Origin: Caldimonas manganoxidans ATCC BAA-369 | GTDB lineage: Bacteria; Pseudomonadota; Gammaproteobacteria; Burkholderiales; Burkholderiaceae_C | Direction of reading: 5' to 3' | Length of the DNA stretch: 64,000 bases | Assembly (NCBI RefSeq): GCF_000381125.1 | Contig: NZ_KB905936.1 | Span: 1-64,000, forward strand | Part shown: in pieces, positions 29,239 to 38,527 of the stretch | How positions within the stretch are numbered: position 1 is the first letter of the stretch | Layout of the letters: the number at the start of each line of letters is the position of its first letter | Made by a program: the position numbers and the translations under genes | Notes under the pieces: generated by a model | What the model saw: the letters and a program-made list of their open reading frames with translations, nothing else | The model's database searches: none | What the model was told of the DNA's origin: nothing

Positions 29239-29470
29239 CGATGTCTCCTGCGGTGCTCGATGGGGTGTCGGCCGGTGCCGCCGGCCTCGGTTGGGGAATG
29301 AGCCGCAGCATAGGCAGCCTGGCCTGGGGGCGCCAGAGGTCGAGCCCCGGTACGCCCGCGTTACATCGGACTTTTTTGTAAGGACTACGCACACTACACG
29401 GCCAAGCCGTCAGCAGCGGCCCGTTTTGCGCCGAAGCATCAGGGAAAACCAGCCACGCTGCGCTCGAGGC
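29239..29470. other. Intergenic region upstream of the amylase gene
   Basis: No gene is seen. It should hold the amylase promoter (minus strand) and the end of the MFS unit. A GGCCGG/CCGGCC stem lies near 29268-29286 in the amylase leader. A run of six T at about 29372-29377 lies farther upstream. No clear -35/-10 pair was found. Confidence 0.35.
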
Positions 29471-30667
29471 TCATCCCTCGATCTGCGCCACCCGCCACGC
29501 CGCCAGCGTGGCCAAGCCTGCGGCCAGCGCGGCCGCCCAGAACACGCTGGACCAGCCCCACGCATCACCCAATGCGCCGCCGACCACCCCCCCGAGCACG
29601 CCTGGCACCCCATAGCCCAGCACCGAGTACAAGGCCTGGCCGCGTCCGCGCAGGCGATCACCAAAGTGCCGATGGATGAAGGCCATGCACACCGTGTGAT
29701 GGGTGGCAAACGTCAAGGCATGGCTGAGCTGCGCGACCACCAGCACCACCAGGCTGGTTCCGAACGCGGCGGTGGCTCCGAAGCGCAACGCAGCCACCCC
29801 ACAGACCAAGACCATCCAATACGACAGCGGCCAGCGCACCAACCAGCGCCCCTGCAACAAAAACCAAACGATCTCCACCATCACCGACACGGCCCACAGC
29901 ATCCCCACCACACGCTTGCTGTGGCCCAGGGCGTCCAGGTACAGCGAGAAAAAGGCATACAACGCGACATGCGCCAGGATCATGAAGAACACCGAGACGA
30001 AAAACCAGCGCACCGCTGGCAGCGCCAACACCGGTGCCAAGGCCGGCGCCGGGCTGCCGGCTGTGGACGCCTCATCGCCAGCCGGCAAGCGCCAGCACAC
30101 GGCCACCAGGGCCGCCAGCAGGGCCACCGTGCCCGTCGCAAACCAAGCCAAGCCAAAACGCTCGAACACGCAACCGAAGACCAGCACCGTGACGATGAAG
30201 CCCACCGAACCCCACACACGCACCTGGCCGTAGCGAGCGAGGTCCAGGCCCTGCGACGTACTCACCCGCTGGGCCAGGGCTGCCTCGGCCATGGGCATCA
30301 TCGCGCTGGTGTTGAAGAACATCAAAAAGAGCACCACCGCGACAAGGCTCACCGAAGGCGGCACCCACTGCGGCATCCACAACAGGCCCAGACTGCTGGC
30401 CAAACCCAGGCTGGCAGCCCAGCGCATCAGCAACGTGCGTCGGCCTGTGTGGTCGGACAGCCACCCCCAGCTATAAGGCGCGATCACCCGAGTGAGGCTT
30501 TGGACGGCGGTCAGTCCACCGATGGCCAGCGAGCCAAAGCCCAACTCCTTCAACCACAACGGCAAATACGGGTTGAAATAGCCAATGAAGCCAAAGTAGA
30601 CCGCCGCCAGTGCGGCAAATCGCCACAGGCCCTGGGGGCGCGCGGGCACGCCGGTGGCCGCCGCCAC
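29471..30667 (-). CDS. MFS transporter, HcaT/phenylpropionate-like family
   Basis: Twelve-helix major facilitator of 398 residues in the inner membrane. It has the family loop WLSDHTGRRTLLMRW (74-88) between helices 2 and 3, GQVRVWGSVGFIVTVLVFG, and an N-terminal YFGFIGYFNPYLPLWLKELGF block typical of the HcaT-like (MFS_1-like) group. The substrate is unknown. It starts 4 bp after the aroC stop on the same strand, so aroC and this gene are one transcription unit. Confidence 0.85.
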   Translation of the reverse strand: MAAATGVPARPQGLWRFAALAAVYFGFIGYFNPYLPLWLKELGFGSLAIGGLTAVQSLTRVIAPYSWGWLSDHTGRRTLLMRWAASLGLASSLGLLWMPQWVPPSVSLVAVVLFLMFFNTSAMMPMAEAALAQRVSTSQGLDLARYGQVRVWGSVGFIVTVLVFGCVFERFGLAWFATGTVALLAALVAVCWRLPAGDEASTAGSPAPALAPVLALPAVRWFFVSVFFMILAHVALYAFFSLYLDALGHSKRVVGMLWAVSVMVEIVWFLLQGRWLVRWPLSYWMVLVCGVAALRFGATAAFGTSLVVLVVAQLSHALTFATHHTVCMAFIHRHFGDRLRGRGQALYSVLGYGVPGVLGGVVGGALGDAWGWSSVFWAAALAAGLATLAAWRVAQIEG

Positions 30668-30671
30668 GGGC

Positions 30672-31778
30672 TCAGGCCTGCGCTGCGCTGGCGGGGATCT
30701 TGGGCGTGGTCACCGCCACATCACCACATTGGGCGCGGTGACGCAAGGCGTGATCCATCACCACCAGGGCCAGCATGGCCTCGGCAATCGGCGTGGCACG
30801 GATGCCCACGCAGGGATCATGGCGCCCGAAGGTCTCCACCGTGGTCGGTTGGCCTTGCAGGTCGATCGAGCGACGCGGCGTGCGGATCGAACTCGTCGGC
30901 TTGATCGCCAGATGCACCACCAGATCCTGACCGGTACTGATGCCGCCCAGCACACCGCCGGCGTTGTTGCTCAAAAAGCCCTCCGGCGTGAGCTCATCCC
31001 CATGCTCGGTGCCCTTCTGAGACACGCTGGCAAAACCTGCACCGATCTCCACCCCCTTGACCGCGTTGATGCCCATCATGGCGTAGGCAATGTCGGCATC
31101 GAGCTTGTCGAACAACGGCTCGCCCAAGCCCACCGGCACGCCGCAGGCCTCCACACGCAGACGGGCGCCGACCGAATCACCGGCCTTGCGCAGGGCATCC
31201 ATGTAGGCTTCCAGCCGCTCGATCATGCTGGCATTGGGGGCGAAGAAAGGATTGTGGGGCACATGCTCCCAGGACTCGAACGGAATCTCGATCTCGCCCA
31301 ACTGGGTCATGCAGCCACGGAACGTGGTGCCGTACTGCTGGCGCAACCATTTCTTGGCCACAGCCCCCGCAGCCACCATCGGGGCGGTCAGCCGCGCCGA
31401 GGAACGCCCGCCGCCGCGCGGATCACGGATACCGTACTTGTGCCAGTAGGTGTAGTCGGCATGCCCCGGGCGGAAGGTCTGCAAGAGATTGCCGTAATCC
31501 TTGCTCCGTTGGTCCGTGTTGCGGATCAGCAGGCAAATCGGCGTGCCGGTGGTCCGCCCTTCGTACACACCCGAGAGGATCTCCACCGTATCGGGTTCGT
31601 TGCGCTGGGTCACATGACGCGAAGTGCCAGGACGGCGACGGTCCAGATCCGGCTGGATATCAGCCGGCGACAAGGCCAGTCCAGGCGGGCAACCGTCGAT
31701 CACGCAGCCAATGGCCGGACCGTGGGACTCGCCGAAGTTGGTGACACGAAAGAGCTGGCCGAAAGTGCTGCCGGACAT
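30672..31778 (-). CDS. aroC: Chorismate synthase
   Basis: Last step of the shikimate pathway: converts 5-enolpyruvylshikimate-3-phosphate to chorismate with reduced FMN as catalyst. The 368-residue protein has all three signatures: [14 protein letters not shown] near the N-terminus, [10 protein letters not shown]-type mid motif in [20 protein letters not shown], and [11 protein letters not shown] with RATPIAEAM near the C-terminus. ATG 31778 ([20 protein letters not shown]) is the standard start; the open frame extends upstream but without family match. An MFS gene follows closely. Confidence 0.96.
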   Translation of the reverse strand: MSGSTFGQLFRVTNFGESHGPAIGCVIDGCPPGLALSPADIQPDLDRRRPGTSRHVTQRNEPDTVEILSGVYEGRTTGTPICLLIRNTDQRSKDYGNLLQTFRPGHADYTYWHKYGIRDPRGGGRSSARLTAPMVAAGAVAKKWLRQQYGTTFRGCMTQLGEIEIPFESWEHVPHNPFFAPNASMIERLEAYMDALRKAGDSVGARLRVEACGVPVGLGEPLFDKLDADIAYAMMGINAVKGVEIGAGFASVSQKGTEHGDELTPEGFLSNNAGGVLGGISTGQDLVVHLAIKPTSSIRTPRRSIDLQGQPTTVETFGRHDPCVGIRATPIAEAMLALVVMDHALRHRAQCGDVAVTTPKIPASAAQA

Positions 31779-31944
31779 GGAACCCAAGCGATCAAGGGAC
31801 CGGAGTCGCACCAACATGGCAGCCCCGGCCTATGGAAGAGAACCCCCGATTTTACGGGCCGAAGCACCGCTCGATACGGCGCGGGCTGCGCCAAGACGCC
31901 TGGGCCCCGGTGGCCGGGGCTGGGCAGGGCCCGCCCCGCAGCGT

Positions 31945-32403
31945 TCAGGAGGCCTGCGCCGGCTCGTCGCCCACGGGCCAGTCGCGGATATAGGCCTTGA
32001 GCATGCGGTTTTCGAAATCTTGGCTTTCCACCACCGCTTTGGCCACGTCGTAGAACGAAATCACGCCCATCAAGGTGCGATCGTTCATCACTGGCATGTA
32101 GCGGGCATGCCGTCCCAGCATCATGCGACGCACCTCGTCGATCTCGGTCTCCAGGGTGCACGTCAGTGGCGCCGCATCCATCACGGTGCGAACGATCGTC
32201 TGACCCACCGAGCCCCCATTGGCCACCACGGCCTGGATGCACTCACGGAAGGTCAACATCCCCACCAGCTCGCCGTGCTCCATCACCACCAGCGAACCGA
32301 TGTCGTGCTCGGCCATGGTCTTCATGGCCTCTCCCAGGCGCTCGTCGGGCGACACCGTGAACAGCGTACCTCCCTTGACACGCAAGATGTCACTGACTTT
32401 CAT
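31945..32403 (-). CDS. CBS-domain pair protein
   Basis: A 152-residue protein made of two CBS motifs (about 10-60 and 80-135), a Bateman module that usually binds adenosyl ligands such as AMP, ATP or SAM, or NADH. Visible blocks are HDIGSLVVMEHGELVGMLTF and GRHARYMPVMNDRTLMGVIS. There is no attached enzyme domain. ATG 32403 follows GAGGAGG. It is divergent from the metY-like gene and 166 bp upstream of aroC. Its regulatory target is unknown. Confidence 0.87.
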   Translation of the reverse strand: MKVSDILRVKGGTLFTVSPDERLGEAMKTMAEHDIGSLVVMEHGELVGMLTFRECIQAVVANGGSVGQTIVRTVMDAAPLTCTLETEIDEVRRMMLGRHARYMPVMNDRTLMGVISFYDVAKAVVESQDFENRMLKAYIRDWPVGDEPAQAS

Positions 32404-32492
32404 GGTGGCCTCCTCTGGCAAGACTCGGATCGGCGAAACGGAAACGGGACTTCAATATAGCCCACAATGCCGGTGCGCGAGCAGTACGCCTT

Positions 32493-32511
32493 CTCCTGGA
32501 TCATCCCAGGA
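32493..32511 (+). other. Small hairpin in the metY-like leader
   Basis: TCCTGG (32493-32498) pairs with CCAGGA (32506-32511). A second small repeat, CCAAG/CTTGG (32518-32529), abuts the TTGGAGA ribosome site. No known SAM riboswitch consensus was recognised. A role in translation control is possible but weakly supported. Confidence 0.3.
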
Positions 32512-32536
32512 GCCAGACCAAGACCTTGGAGACATC

Positions 32537-33844
32537 ATGCCAGGATATTCCGACCCCGGCTTCGACACACTGGCCTTGCACGCCGGCAGTGCGCCCGACC
32601 CCACCACCGGCGCCCGCGCGGTGCCCATTTATCTCAGCACCTCGTTCGTCTTCGACGACTGCGATCATGCCGCTGCGCTATTCAACATGGAGCGCGCCGG
32701 CCATGTGTACTCCCGCATCTCCAACCCCACCACGGCCGTGCTGGAGGAGCGCATGGCCGCTCTCGAAGGCGGCGTCGGAGCCATTGCCACGGCCAGCGGT
32801 CAGGCTGCGCTGCACTTGGCGGTGGCCACGCTGATGGGCGCCGGCTCCCACATCGTCGCCAGCTCGTCACTGTATGGCGGCTCGCACAACCTCTTGCACT
32901 ACACCTTGCCTCGCTTCGGCATCGAGACGACCTTCGTCCCGGCTGGTGACCTGGACGCCTGGCGGGCCGCCATCCGCCCCAGCACCCGGCTGTTTTTCGG
33001 TGAAACACTGGGCAACCCTGGGCTGGACGTGCTGGACATTCCCGCCGTCAGCGCCATCGCCCATGAGCACGGTGTGCCCCTGCTGGTGGATTCCACCTTC
33101 ACCCCACCGTCACTGCTGCGCCCCCTCGAGCATGGCGCCGATCTGGTGATGCACTCGGCCACCAAATTCCTCAGCGGCCATGGCACCGTCATCGGCGGCG
33201 TGCTGATCGACGGCGGGCGCTTCGACTGGGAGGCTTCGGGGCGTTTCCCCGAACTGACCCAAGCCTACGAAGGCTTTCACCAGATGGTGTTCACCGAGGA
33301 AAGCAGCGTGGGCGCCTTCTTGCTGCGCGCACGCCGCGAGGGCCTACGCGACTTCGGTGCCTGCCTCAGCCCGCATTCGGCCTGGTTGATCCTGCAAGGG
33401 ATCGAAACCCTGTCGATGCGCATGGAACGTCATGTCGCCAACACCCGAGCCGTGGTGAAATTTCTGGCCGAGCACCCGATGGTCGAATCGGTCGCCTATC
33501 CCGAACTGCCCACCCACCCCGGCCATGCATTGGCCCAACGCCTCCTGCCCAAAGGCTGCGGTGCCGTCTTCAGCTTCAACCTACGGGGCAGCCGCCAGCA
33601 AGGCCGCCGCTTCATCGAAAGCCTGCGCTTGTTCTCACACCTGGCCAATGTGGGCGACTGCCGCTCGCTGGTCATCCACCCGGCCAGCACCACCCATTTC
33701 CGCATGGACGACGCCGCACTGGCCCGAGCCGGCATCACACCGGGCACCATCCGCCTATCCATCGGCCTGGAAGACCCGGCCGATCTGATCGACGATCTGG
33801 GTCGCGCCTTGAAGGCCGCCGAAAAAGCAGGGGCAAGCACATGA
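32537..33844 (+). CDS. O-acetylhomoserine/O-succinylhomoserine sulfhydrylase (MetY/MetZ-like)
   Basis: PLP enzyme of the Cys/Met metabolism family, 435 residues, making homocysteine (or homocystine-derived products) from an activated homoserine and sulfide. It has the family opening FDTLALHAGSAPDPTTGARAVPIYLSTSFVF, the YSRISNPT block, and PLP lysine K210 in HSATKFLSGHGTVIGG. The long length favours the O-acetylhomoserine (MetY) branch over MetZ. ATG 32537 follows TTGGAGA. Its stop overlaps the next gene as ATGA. It leads a three-gene coupled unit. Confidence 0.9.
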   Translation: MPGYSDPGFDTLALHAGSAPDPTTGARAVPIYLSTSFVFDDCDHAAALFNMERAGHVYSRISNPTTAVLEERMAALEGGVGAIATASGQAALHLAVATLMGAGSHIVASSSLYGGSHNLLHYTLPRFGIETTFVPAGDLDAWRAAIRPSTRLFFGETLGNPGLDVLDIPAVSAIAHEHGVPLLVDSTFTPPSLLRPLEHGADLVMHSATKFLSGHGTVIGGVLIDGGRFDWEASGRFPELTQAYEGFHQMVFTEESSVGAFLLRARREGLRDFGACLSPHSAWLILQGIETLSMRMERHVANTRAVVKFLAEHPMVESVAYPELPTHPGHALAQRLLPKGCGAVFSFNLRGSRQQGRRFIESLRLFSHLANVGDCRSLVIHPASTTHFRMDDAALARAGITPGTIRLSIGLEDPADLIDDLGRALKAAEKAGAST

Positions 33845-34671
33845 AACTCTCGGTTCAGGGCCGTCAAGCCCATGTCTACACCGGTGGCAAGCCCTTCGAT
33901 CCGGCTCTGCCTTGTGTGGTCTTCATCCATGGTGCGCTGCACGACCACAGCGTCTTTGCCTTGCAAACCCGTTACCTGGCCCATCACGGCCACGCCGTGC
34001 TCGCAGTGGACCTTCCGGGGCATGGGGGCAGTCCCGGACCGGCCCTGGACAGCGTCGAGACGCTGGCCGACTGGCTCATGGCCCTGCTGCAGGCCGCCGG
34101 CGTCAGCCGAGCGGCTCTGGTGGGGCACAGCATGGGGTCGCTCGTCGCGCTCGAGGCTGCCGTCCGCCTGGGCGACCGCGCGACCCACCTGGCGCTACTG
34201 GCCACGGCCTACCCGATGAAGGTCTCGCCGGCGCTGTTGGACACCGCGCTCAAGAACCCGCACCAGGCCATGCGCATGGTCAACGGCTTCTCCATCGGCA
34301 CGCTGGCGGCCAAGCCATCGGCGCCAGGGCCCGGCGCCTGGTTGCACGGGGTCAACCTGGCCCTGATGCAACAGACCCAAGCCCGCTATGCCCGGCAACA
34401 CGACGGCGCCAACCTCTTCCACATCGATTTCTCCATCTGCGACCGCTACGCCGCCGGACTGCAAGCGGCGCAGCGCGTGCAGTGCCCGGCCCTGCTACTG
34501 CTGGGCGCCCGAGACCAAATGACCCCACCCGCGGCAACGAAATACCTGAGGGCGGCGCTGCGCGCGCACGTCCAGACCTTGCCTGCCGGGCATTCCCTGA
34601 TGACGGAAAACCCCGATGGGGTGTTGAATGCCCTCAAAGGTTTTCTGGCCTCGCCTGGGAGTCCCACATGA
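33841..34671 (+). CDS. Alpha/beta hydrolase
   Basis: Soluble hydrolase of 276 residues with the canonical fold. The oxyanion motif is FIHGALHDHSVF (27-38), the nucleophile elbow GHSMGS has S97, and a late GHS (GHSLMTENPDGV) supplies the histidine. No signal peptide is seen. The substrate is unknown; esterases, haloperoxidase-like and ring-cleavage hydrolases share this pattern. It overlaps both neighbours by ATGA, so it is translationally coupled to the metY-like gene and the Mpo1-like gene. Confidence 0.85.
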   Translation: MKLSVQGRQAHVYTGGKPFDPALPCVVFIHGALHDHSVFALQTRYLAHHGHAVLAVDLPGHGGSPGPALDSVETLADWLMALLQAAGVSRAALVGHSMGSLVALEAAVRLGDRATHLALLATAYPMKVSPALLDTALKNPHQAMRMVNGFSIGTLAAKPSAPGPGAWLHGVNLALMQQTQARYARQHDGANLFHIDFSICDRYAAGLQAAQRVQCPALLLLGARDQMTPPAATKYLRAALRAHVQTLPAGHSLMTENPDGVLNALKGFLASPGSPT

Positions 34672-35003
34672 GCACCCCATTGCCAGCGCAGGGTGTGGAC
34701 CCGCGCAGCTTCAGGAGCTTTTCCGAGTTTTACCCCTTTTATCTCAGCGAACACAGCAACCGCACCTGCCGTCGGCTGCATTTCGTCGGCTCCACCTTGG
34801 CCTTGATCTGCTTGGCAGCGCTGCTCATCACCGGCCAGCCGCTGTACTTGCTCTACGGTTTGTTGGCCGGATACGGCTTCGCGTGGATCGGCCACTTCGG
34901 CTTCGAGAAAAACAAGCCCGCGTCCTTCAAGCGCCCGCTGTACAGCTTCATGGGTGACTGGGTGATGTACAAAGACATCTGGACGGGCAAGATCCCGTTC
35001 TGA
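34668..35003 (+). CDS. Mpo1-like (DUF962) membrane protein
   Basis: A 111-residue protein with two hydrophobic hairpin segments (about 44-60 and 62-76) and conserved histidines in RRLHFVGSTLAL and WIGHFGFEKNKPASF. These match the Mpo1/DUF962 family. Yeast Mpo1 is a 2-hydroxy-fatty-acid dioxygenase, but bacterial members are uncharacterised, so the activity is only suggested. The start overlaps the hydrolase stop as ATGA. It ends 6 bp from the convergent YihY gene. Confidence 0.85.
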   Translation: MSTPLPAQGVDPRSFRSFSEFYPFYLSEHSNRTCRRLHFVGSTLALICLAALLITGQPLYLLYGLLAGYGFAWIGHFGFEKNKPASFKRPLYSFMGDWVMYKDIWTGKIPF

Positions 35004-35009
35004 TGAGGC

Positions 35010-36242
35010 TCACTCCAGCAAGTCGGCCAGCGTCATGCGGCCGAAGCCGGCTTTGTCCCAAAAACGACGCACATCGGGAGCCGGATCGAGCAGCAGCTCG
35101 GCCACCAAGGGCTGCGCCAACGTGTGCTCTGGCTCGACCAGCAGCACATGGCGCGCCCCGCCCTCCTCGTCCAACCGGCCCACCCAATCCAAGGCACGCA
35201 GCTTGTCCAGCAAAGGCTCGATCTGCAAAGGATCCACACGCAACCGCCGCGACAACGCCTCCACGCTCAGCCCATGACTGGCCTGCTGGCGACTGGAGCG
35301 CAATTCGCGCAGCACCGACAAGGCCAAATGGAAACGGTGCCCCGGCGTGGGCGGGCGGCGCACCACCCGCATCTGCAAACTTGGTGCATACGCGGCAATC
35401 ACCGCCCCCAGCAACACCACCACCCACACCAGATAGAGCCACACCAAAAAAATGGGCACCGTCGCAAACGTGCCATACAAGGCCGAGTAGGTCGGCACGC
35501 TGCGCACGTACCAAGCCAACAACGCCTTGGCCAGCTCCAAACCCGTGGCCACGAACACCCCACCGGCCAACGCATGTGACCAGCGCACATGGGTATTGGG
35601 CACATACCGGAACAAGCCGGCAAACGCCACGGCCATCAATAGGTATTCCAATGCGTTGAACAACAGGTTCACGCCGGCGGGCAACTGGCCGACCCAGCCG
35701 CGCGATGCCGTCAGCGCATACGAGGTCAACGTCAGGCTCATGCCCAGCAACAGCGGCCCCAACGTCGCCGCGGCCCAATACACCAGCACCCGCTGCGCGA
35801 TCGGACGCGACTTGCGCACCCGCCAAATGGCATTGAGCGTGCGATCGATCGTCAGCATCAGCGACAGCGCCGTCAACACCAACACCACCAAACCCGCCGT
35901 CCCCAGCCGATTGGCATTGGCTGCAAAACGGGTCAGCGCCTTCAGCACGGGCTTGGCGATGGCCTCGGGCACCAAGGTTTTGATGAAATAAGCCTCCAAC
36001 GCCGCCTGAAAACTGGCGAACATCGGAAATGCCGTGAACACCGCCAACGTCACGGTGAACAGTGGCACCAAGGAAATCAGCGTGGTGAACGTCAGACTGC
36101 CGGCGGTCAGACCCAATCGGTCCTCACGGAAACGCTGACCCAACGTTCGCAAGGTCTCGCGCCAAGGCCAGTCCTGCAAGGCATGGACCAGCGCCGACAG
36201 CCGCTCGCGCGCCGACAGCGGCAGCTGCTTGGGAACATTCAT
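35010..36242 (-). CDS. YihY/virulence factor BrkB family inner-membrane protein
   Basis: A 410-residue protein with six hydrophobic segments in the first 280 residues, matching the YihY (formerly misnamed RNase BN) family. Typical blocks are LTAGSLTFTTLISLVPLFTVTLAVF and YGTFATVPIFLVWLYLVWVVVLLGAVI. A hydrophilic C-terminal extension of about 110 residues has a winged-helix look (SRRLRVDPLQIEPLLDKL). This extension occurs in some beta- and gammaproteobacteria. The function is unknown; envelope transport has been proposed. It is divergent from the DUF2069 gene. Confidence 0.88.
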   Translation of the reverse strand: MNVPKQLPLSARERLSALVHALQDWPWRETLRTLGQRFREDRLGLTAGSLTFTTLISLVPLFTVTLAVFTAFPMFASFQAALEAYFIKTLVPEAIAKPVLKALTRFAANANRLGTAGLVVLVLTALSLMLTIDRTLNAIWRVRKSRPIAQRVLVYWAAATLGPLLLGMSLTLTSYALTASRGWVGQLPAGVNLLFNALEYLLMAVAFAGLFRYVPNTHVRWSHALAGGVFVATGLELAKALLAWYVRSVPTYSALYGTFATVPIFLVWLYLVWVVVLLGAVIAAYAPSLQMRVVRRPPTPGHRFHLALSVLRELRSSRQQASHGLSVEALSRRLRVDPLQIEPLLDKLRALDWVGRLDEEGGARHVLLVEPEHTLAQPLVAELLLDPAPDVRRFWDKAGFGRMTLADLLE

Positions 36243-36249
36243 GCCCGTT

Positions 36250-36645
36250 ATGATGCCACCGATGGAGCATCACGACCGCATCGACCTCACGCGCGCCTTG
36301 GCCGTCGGCAGCCTTACGGGCCTGATCCTGCTCGGCCTAGCGTGGGAGCTGTGGCTTGCCCCCCTGCGCCCCGGGGGCTCCTGGCTTGCGCTGAAGGTCT
36401 TGCCCCTGCTTCTTCCCTTGAGCGGCTTGCTCAGACACCGCATGTACACCTACCGCTGGGTGAGCCTGCTGGTGTGGATCTACTTCACCGAAGGCGTGGT
36501 GCGCGCCACCTCCGACCGCGGCTTCAGCGCCGTGCTCGCGGCCATCGAAGTCGTGCTGTGTCTGCTGCTGTTCACCGCTTGCGCCTTGCACGTGCGTTGG
36601 CGGCTACGCCATGCGCGCAACGCCTCCCCCCATCCCTCGGCCTGA
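36250..36645 (+). CDS. DUF2069 family membrane protein
   Basis: A small inner-membrane protein of about 131 residues with four hydrophobic segments. The DUF2069 signature ELWLAPLRPGGSWLALKVLPLLLPLSGLL is followed by RHRMYTYRWVSLLVWIYFTEGVVRA. Starts at 36241, 36250, 36253 and 36262 are all possible; none has a strong ribosome site, and 36241 would overlap the divergent gene. The function is unknown. The FAD oxidoreductase follows after 7 bp. Confidence 0.85.
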   Translation: MMPPMEHHDRIDLTRALAVGSLTGLILLGLAWELWLAPLRPGGSWLALKVLPLLLPLSGLLRHRMYTYRWVSLLVWIYFTEGVVRATSDRGFSAVLAAIEVVLCLLLFTACALHVRWRLRHARNASPHPSA

Positions 36646-36652
36646 ACCCCTT

Positions 36653-38059
36653 ATGAGTCTGCTCGACGATTTACGCGCAGCGGTAGGCGCCTCTCAGGTG
36701 CTCACCGATGGTGACCTCTCGGCATACGAACTCGACTGGCGACGCCGCTATCGAGGCAAGGCCCTGGCCGTCGTTCGCCCCGCCAACACAGCCGAAGCCG
36801 CCGCCGTGGTCCGCGCCTGCGCCCGACACGGCGTGAGCGTGGTACCCCAGGGCGGCAACACCGGCTTGGTCGGCGCCTCGGTGCCCGACGACAGCGGCCG
36901 ACAAGTCTTGCTGAGCACGCAAAGAATGCAGCGCATTCGCGACATCGACAGCGCCAACCTCACGATGACGGTGGAGGCCGGCTGCGTGCTGCAAGCCGTG
37001 CAAGAAGCCGCCGCGGCAAAAGGGCTGCTGTTCCCCCTGAGCCTAGCAGCCGAGGGCAGTTGCACCATCGGTGGCAACCTGGCCACCAATGCCGGAGGCA
37101 CCCAGGTGTTGCGTTACGGCAACGCTCGCGAGCTGTGCCTGGGCCTGGAGGTCGTGACGGCCGATGGCGACATCTGGGACGGCCTGAGTGGCTTGCGCAA
37201 GGACAATACTGGCTACGATCTGCGCGACCTCTTCATCGGCAGCGAAGGCACTCTGGGCCTCATCACGGCCGCCACCCTGCGGCTGTACCCGATGCCCGCG
37301 GCCCGCATGACCGCATGGGCCGCCCTACCCTCGATGGACGCTGCCGTGCGTCTGTTGCAGTGCGCGCAGACCCGCCTGGGCCCCAGTCTCACCGGCTTCG
37401 AGGTGATGAACCAGTTCTCACTCGACCTCGTACGCCGCCATTTCCCGCAACGGCCTCAACCGCTACCCCCTTCGCCTTGGACGGTGCTGATGGAAGCCTC
37501 CGATCACGAATCCGAGGCCCACGCGCGCGCGCTGTTCGAGCAGCTGCTCGAGCAAGCCTATGAAGCTGGCCTCATCAGCGACGCGGTCGTCGCCGAAAGC
37601 CTGGAGCAATCCCGCGCGCTGTGGCATCTGCGGGAATCCATCCCACTGGCGCAGGCCGAGGAAGGCCCCAACATCAAACACGACATCTCGCTGCCGGTGT
37701 CGCGCATCCCCGCCTTCGTCGCGGCCACCGACGCGACCCTTGCCGCCCGACTGCCGGGAGTCCGCCTGGTCGATTTTGGTCACCTGGGCGACGGCAACCT
37801 GCACTACAACGTCCAGGCCCCGGCAGGCATCTCCGGCGCGGAGTTCCTGGCCGCCCATGAAAAGACCGTCAATCGCATCGTTTACGACGCCGTCACGGCG
37901 CATGGCGGCTCCATCTCGGCCGAGCACGGCGTGGGGCAGCTCAAGCGCGACGAACTCGCGGCACGCAAATCACCGGTCGCCTTGGGCTTGATGCGGGCCA
38001 TCAAACGGGCCCTGGACCCTCAGGGCCTATTCAACCCGGGACGGCTGCTGAGTCCTTGA
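36653..38059 (+). CDS. FAD-binding oxidoreductase (GlcD/D-2-hydroxyacid dehydrogenase-like)
   Basis: A 468-residue flavoprotein of the vanillyl-alcohol oxidase/PCMH class. The N-terminal FAD domain has VVPQGGNTGLVGASVPD (57-73) and GGNLATNAGGTQVLRYGNARELCLG. The C-terminal FAD-oxidase domain has FGHLGDGNLHYN and HGGSISAEHGVGQLKR. These match D-lactate, D-2-hydroxyglutarate and glycolate dehydrogenases; the substrate cannot be fixed. ATG 36653 is favoured because it gives the usual N-terminus; the frame extends 14 codons upstream. No GlcE or GlcF partner lies nearby. Confidence 0.87.
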   Translation: MSLLDDLRAAVGASQVLTDGDLSAYELDWRRRYRGKALAVVRPANTAEAAAVVRACARHGVSVVPQGGNTGLVGASVPDDSGRQVLLSTQRMQRIRDIDSANLTMTVEAGCVLQAVQEAAAAKGLLFPLSLAAEGSCTIGGNLATNAGGTQVLRYGNARELCLGLEVVTADGDIWDGLSGLRKDNTGYDLRDLFIGSEGTLGLITAATLRLYPMPAARMTAWAALPSMDAAVRLLQCAQTRLGPSLTGFEVMNQFSLDLVRRHFPQRPQPLPPSPWTVLMEASDHESEAHARALFEQLLEQAYEAGLISDAVVAESLEQSRALWHLRESIPLAQAEEGPNIKHDISLPVSRIPAFVAATDATLAARLPGVRLVDFGHLGDGNLHYNVQAPAGISGAEFLAAHEKTVNRIVYDAVTAHGGSISAEHGVGQLKRDELAARKSPVALGLMRAIKRALDPQGLFNPGRLLSP

Positions 38060-38092
38060 GCCCAGGGCGCCGCAACCGCAAGGGGCACCGTC

Positions 38093-38527
38093 TTACTGCA
38101 ACGGCCCCTTCATGCCCACCGGCAATGGCAGGGTCAGCACCTCGATGCCCTCCTCGCGCAGTGCTTGAGCATCTTCCTGCGTCGTCTGACCACGGATGCC
38201 TCGCGAAGGCACCTCGCCGTAATGGATACGCCGCGCCTCCTCGGCGAAGCGCTCCCCCACATCCTCCGTGTGTTCGAGCACATGCCGCACCGCCCGCAGC
38301 CAAAGCTGTTCCGGCGTTGGCATCGCCTCCTGCGGCGCGGACGCCTCGGGTTGGCTGCCCGCGCCCAGGTTCAGCCGCGGGGCACTGGGCAATTTTTCGA
38401 CCGTGGCATCCCCACACAGCGGACAGCTCAACAAACCCCGCGCGAGTTGGGACTGAAAGTCCTCCTCCGAAGCGAACCAGCCTTCGAAGCCGTGGCCATG
38501 ACCACAGCGCAGATCGAACACCTTCAT
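38093..38527 (-). CDS. DUF1178 family protein
   Basis: A 144-residue cytoplasmic protein with the DUF1178 opening KVFDLRCGHGHGFEGWFASEEDF and a zinc-ribbon-like pair, CPLCGD at 35-40. The function is unknown. Its ATG 38527 overlaps the NUDIX stop as ATGA. With the NUDIX and DUF2818 genes it forms the tail of the nuo transcription unit, a common Burkholderiales order. Confidence 0.88.
   Translation of the reverse strand: MKVFDLRCGHGHGFEGWFASEEDFQSQLARGLLSCPLCGDATVEKLPSAPRLNLGAGSQPEASAPQEAMPTPEQLWLRAVRHVLEHTEDVGERFAEEARRIHYGEVPSRGIRGQTTQEDAQALREEGIEVLTLPLPVGMKGPLQ

Noticed and set aside
26647-29301. 884-codon open frame across the sugar isomerase and antisense to the amylase
   Set aside because: It runs through two certain genes in a wrong frame and on the opposite strand; no family match is seen.
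32404-32536. SAM riboswitch before the metY-like gene
   Set aside because: The sequence does not show the conserved blocks of SAM-I, SAM-II or SAM/SAH motifs that I can recognise.
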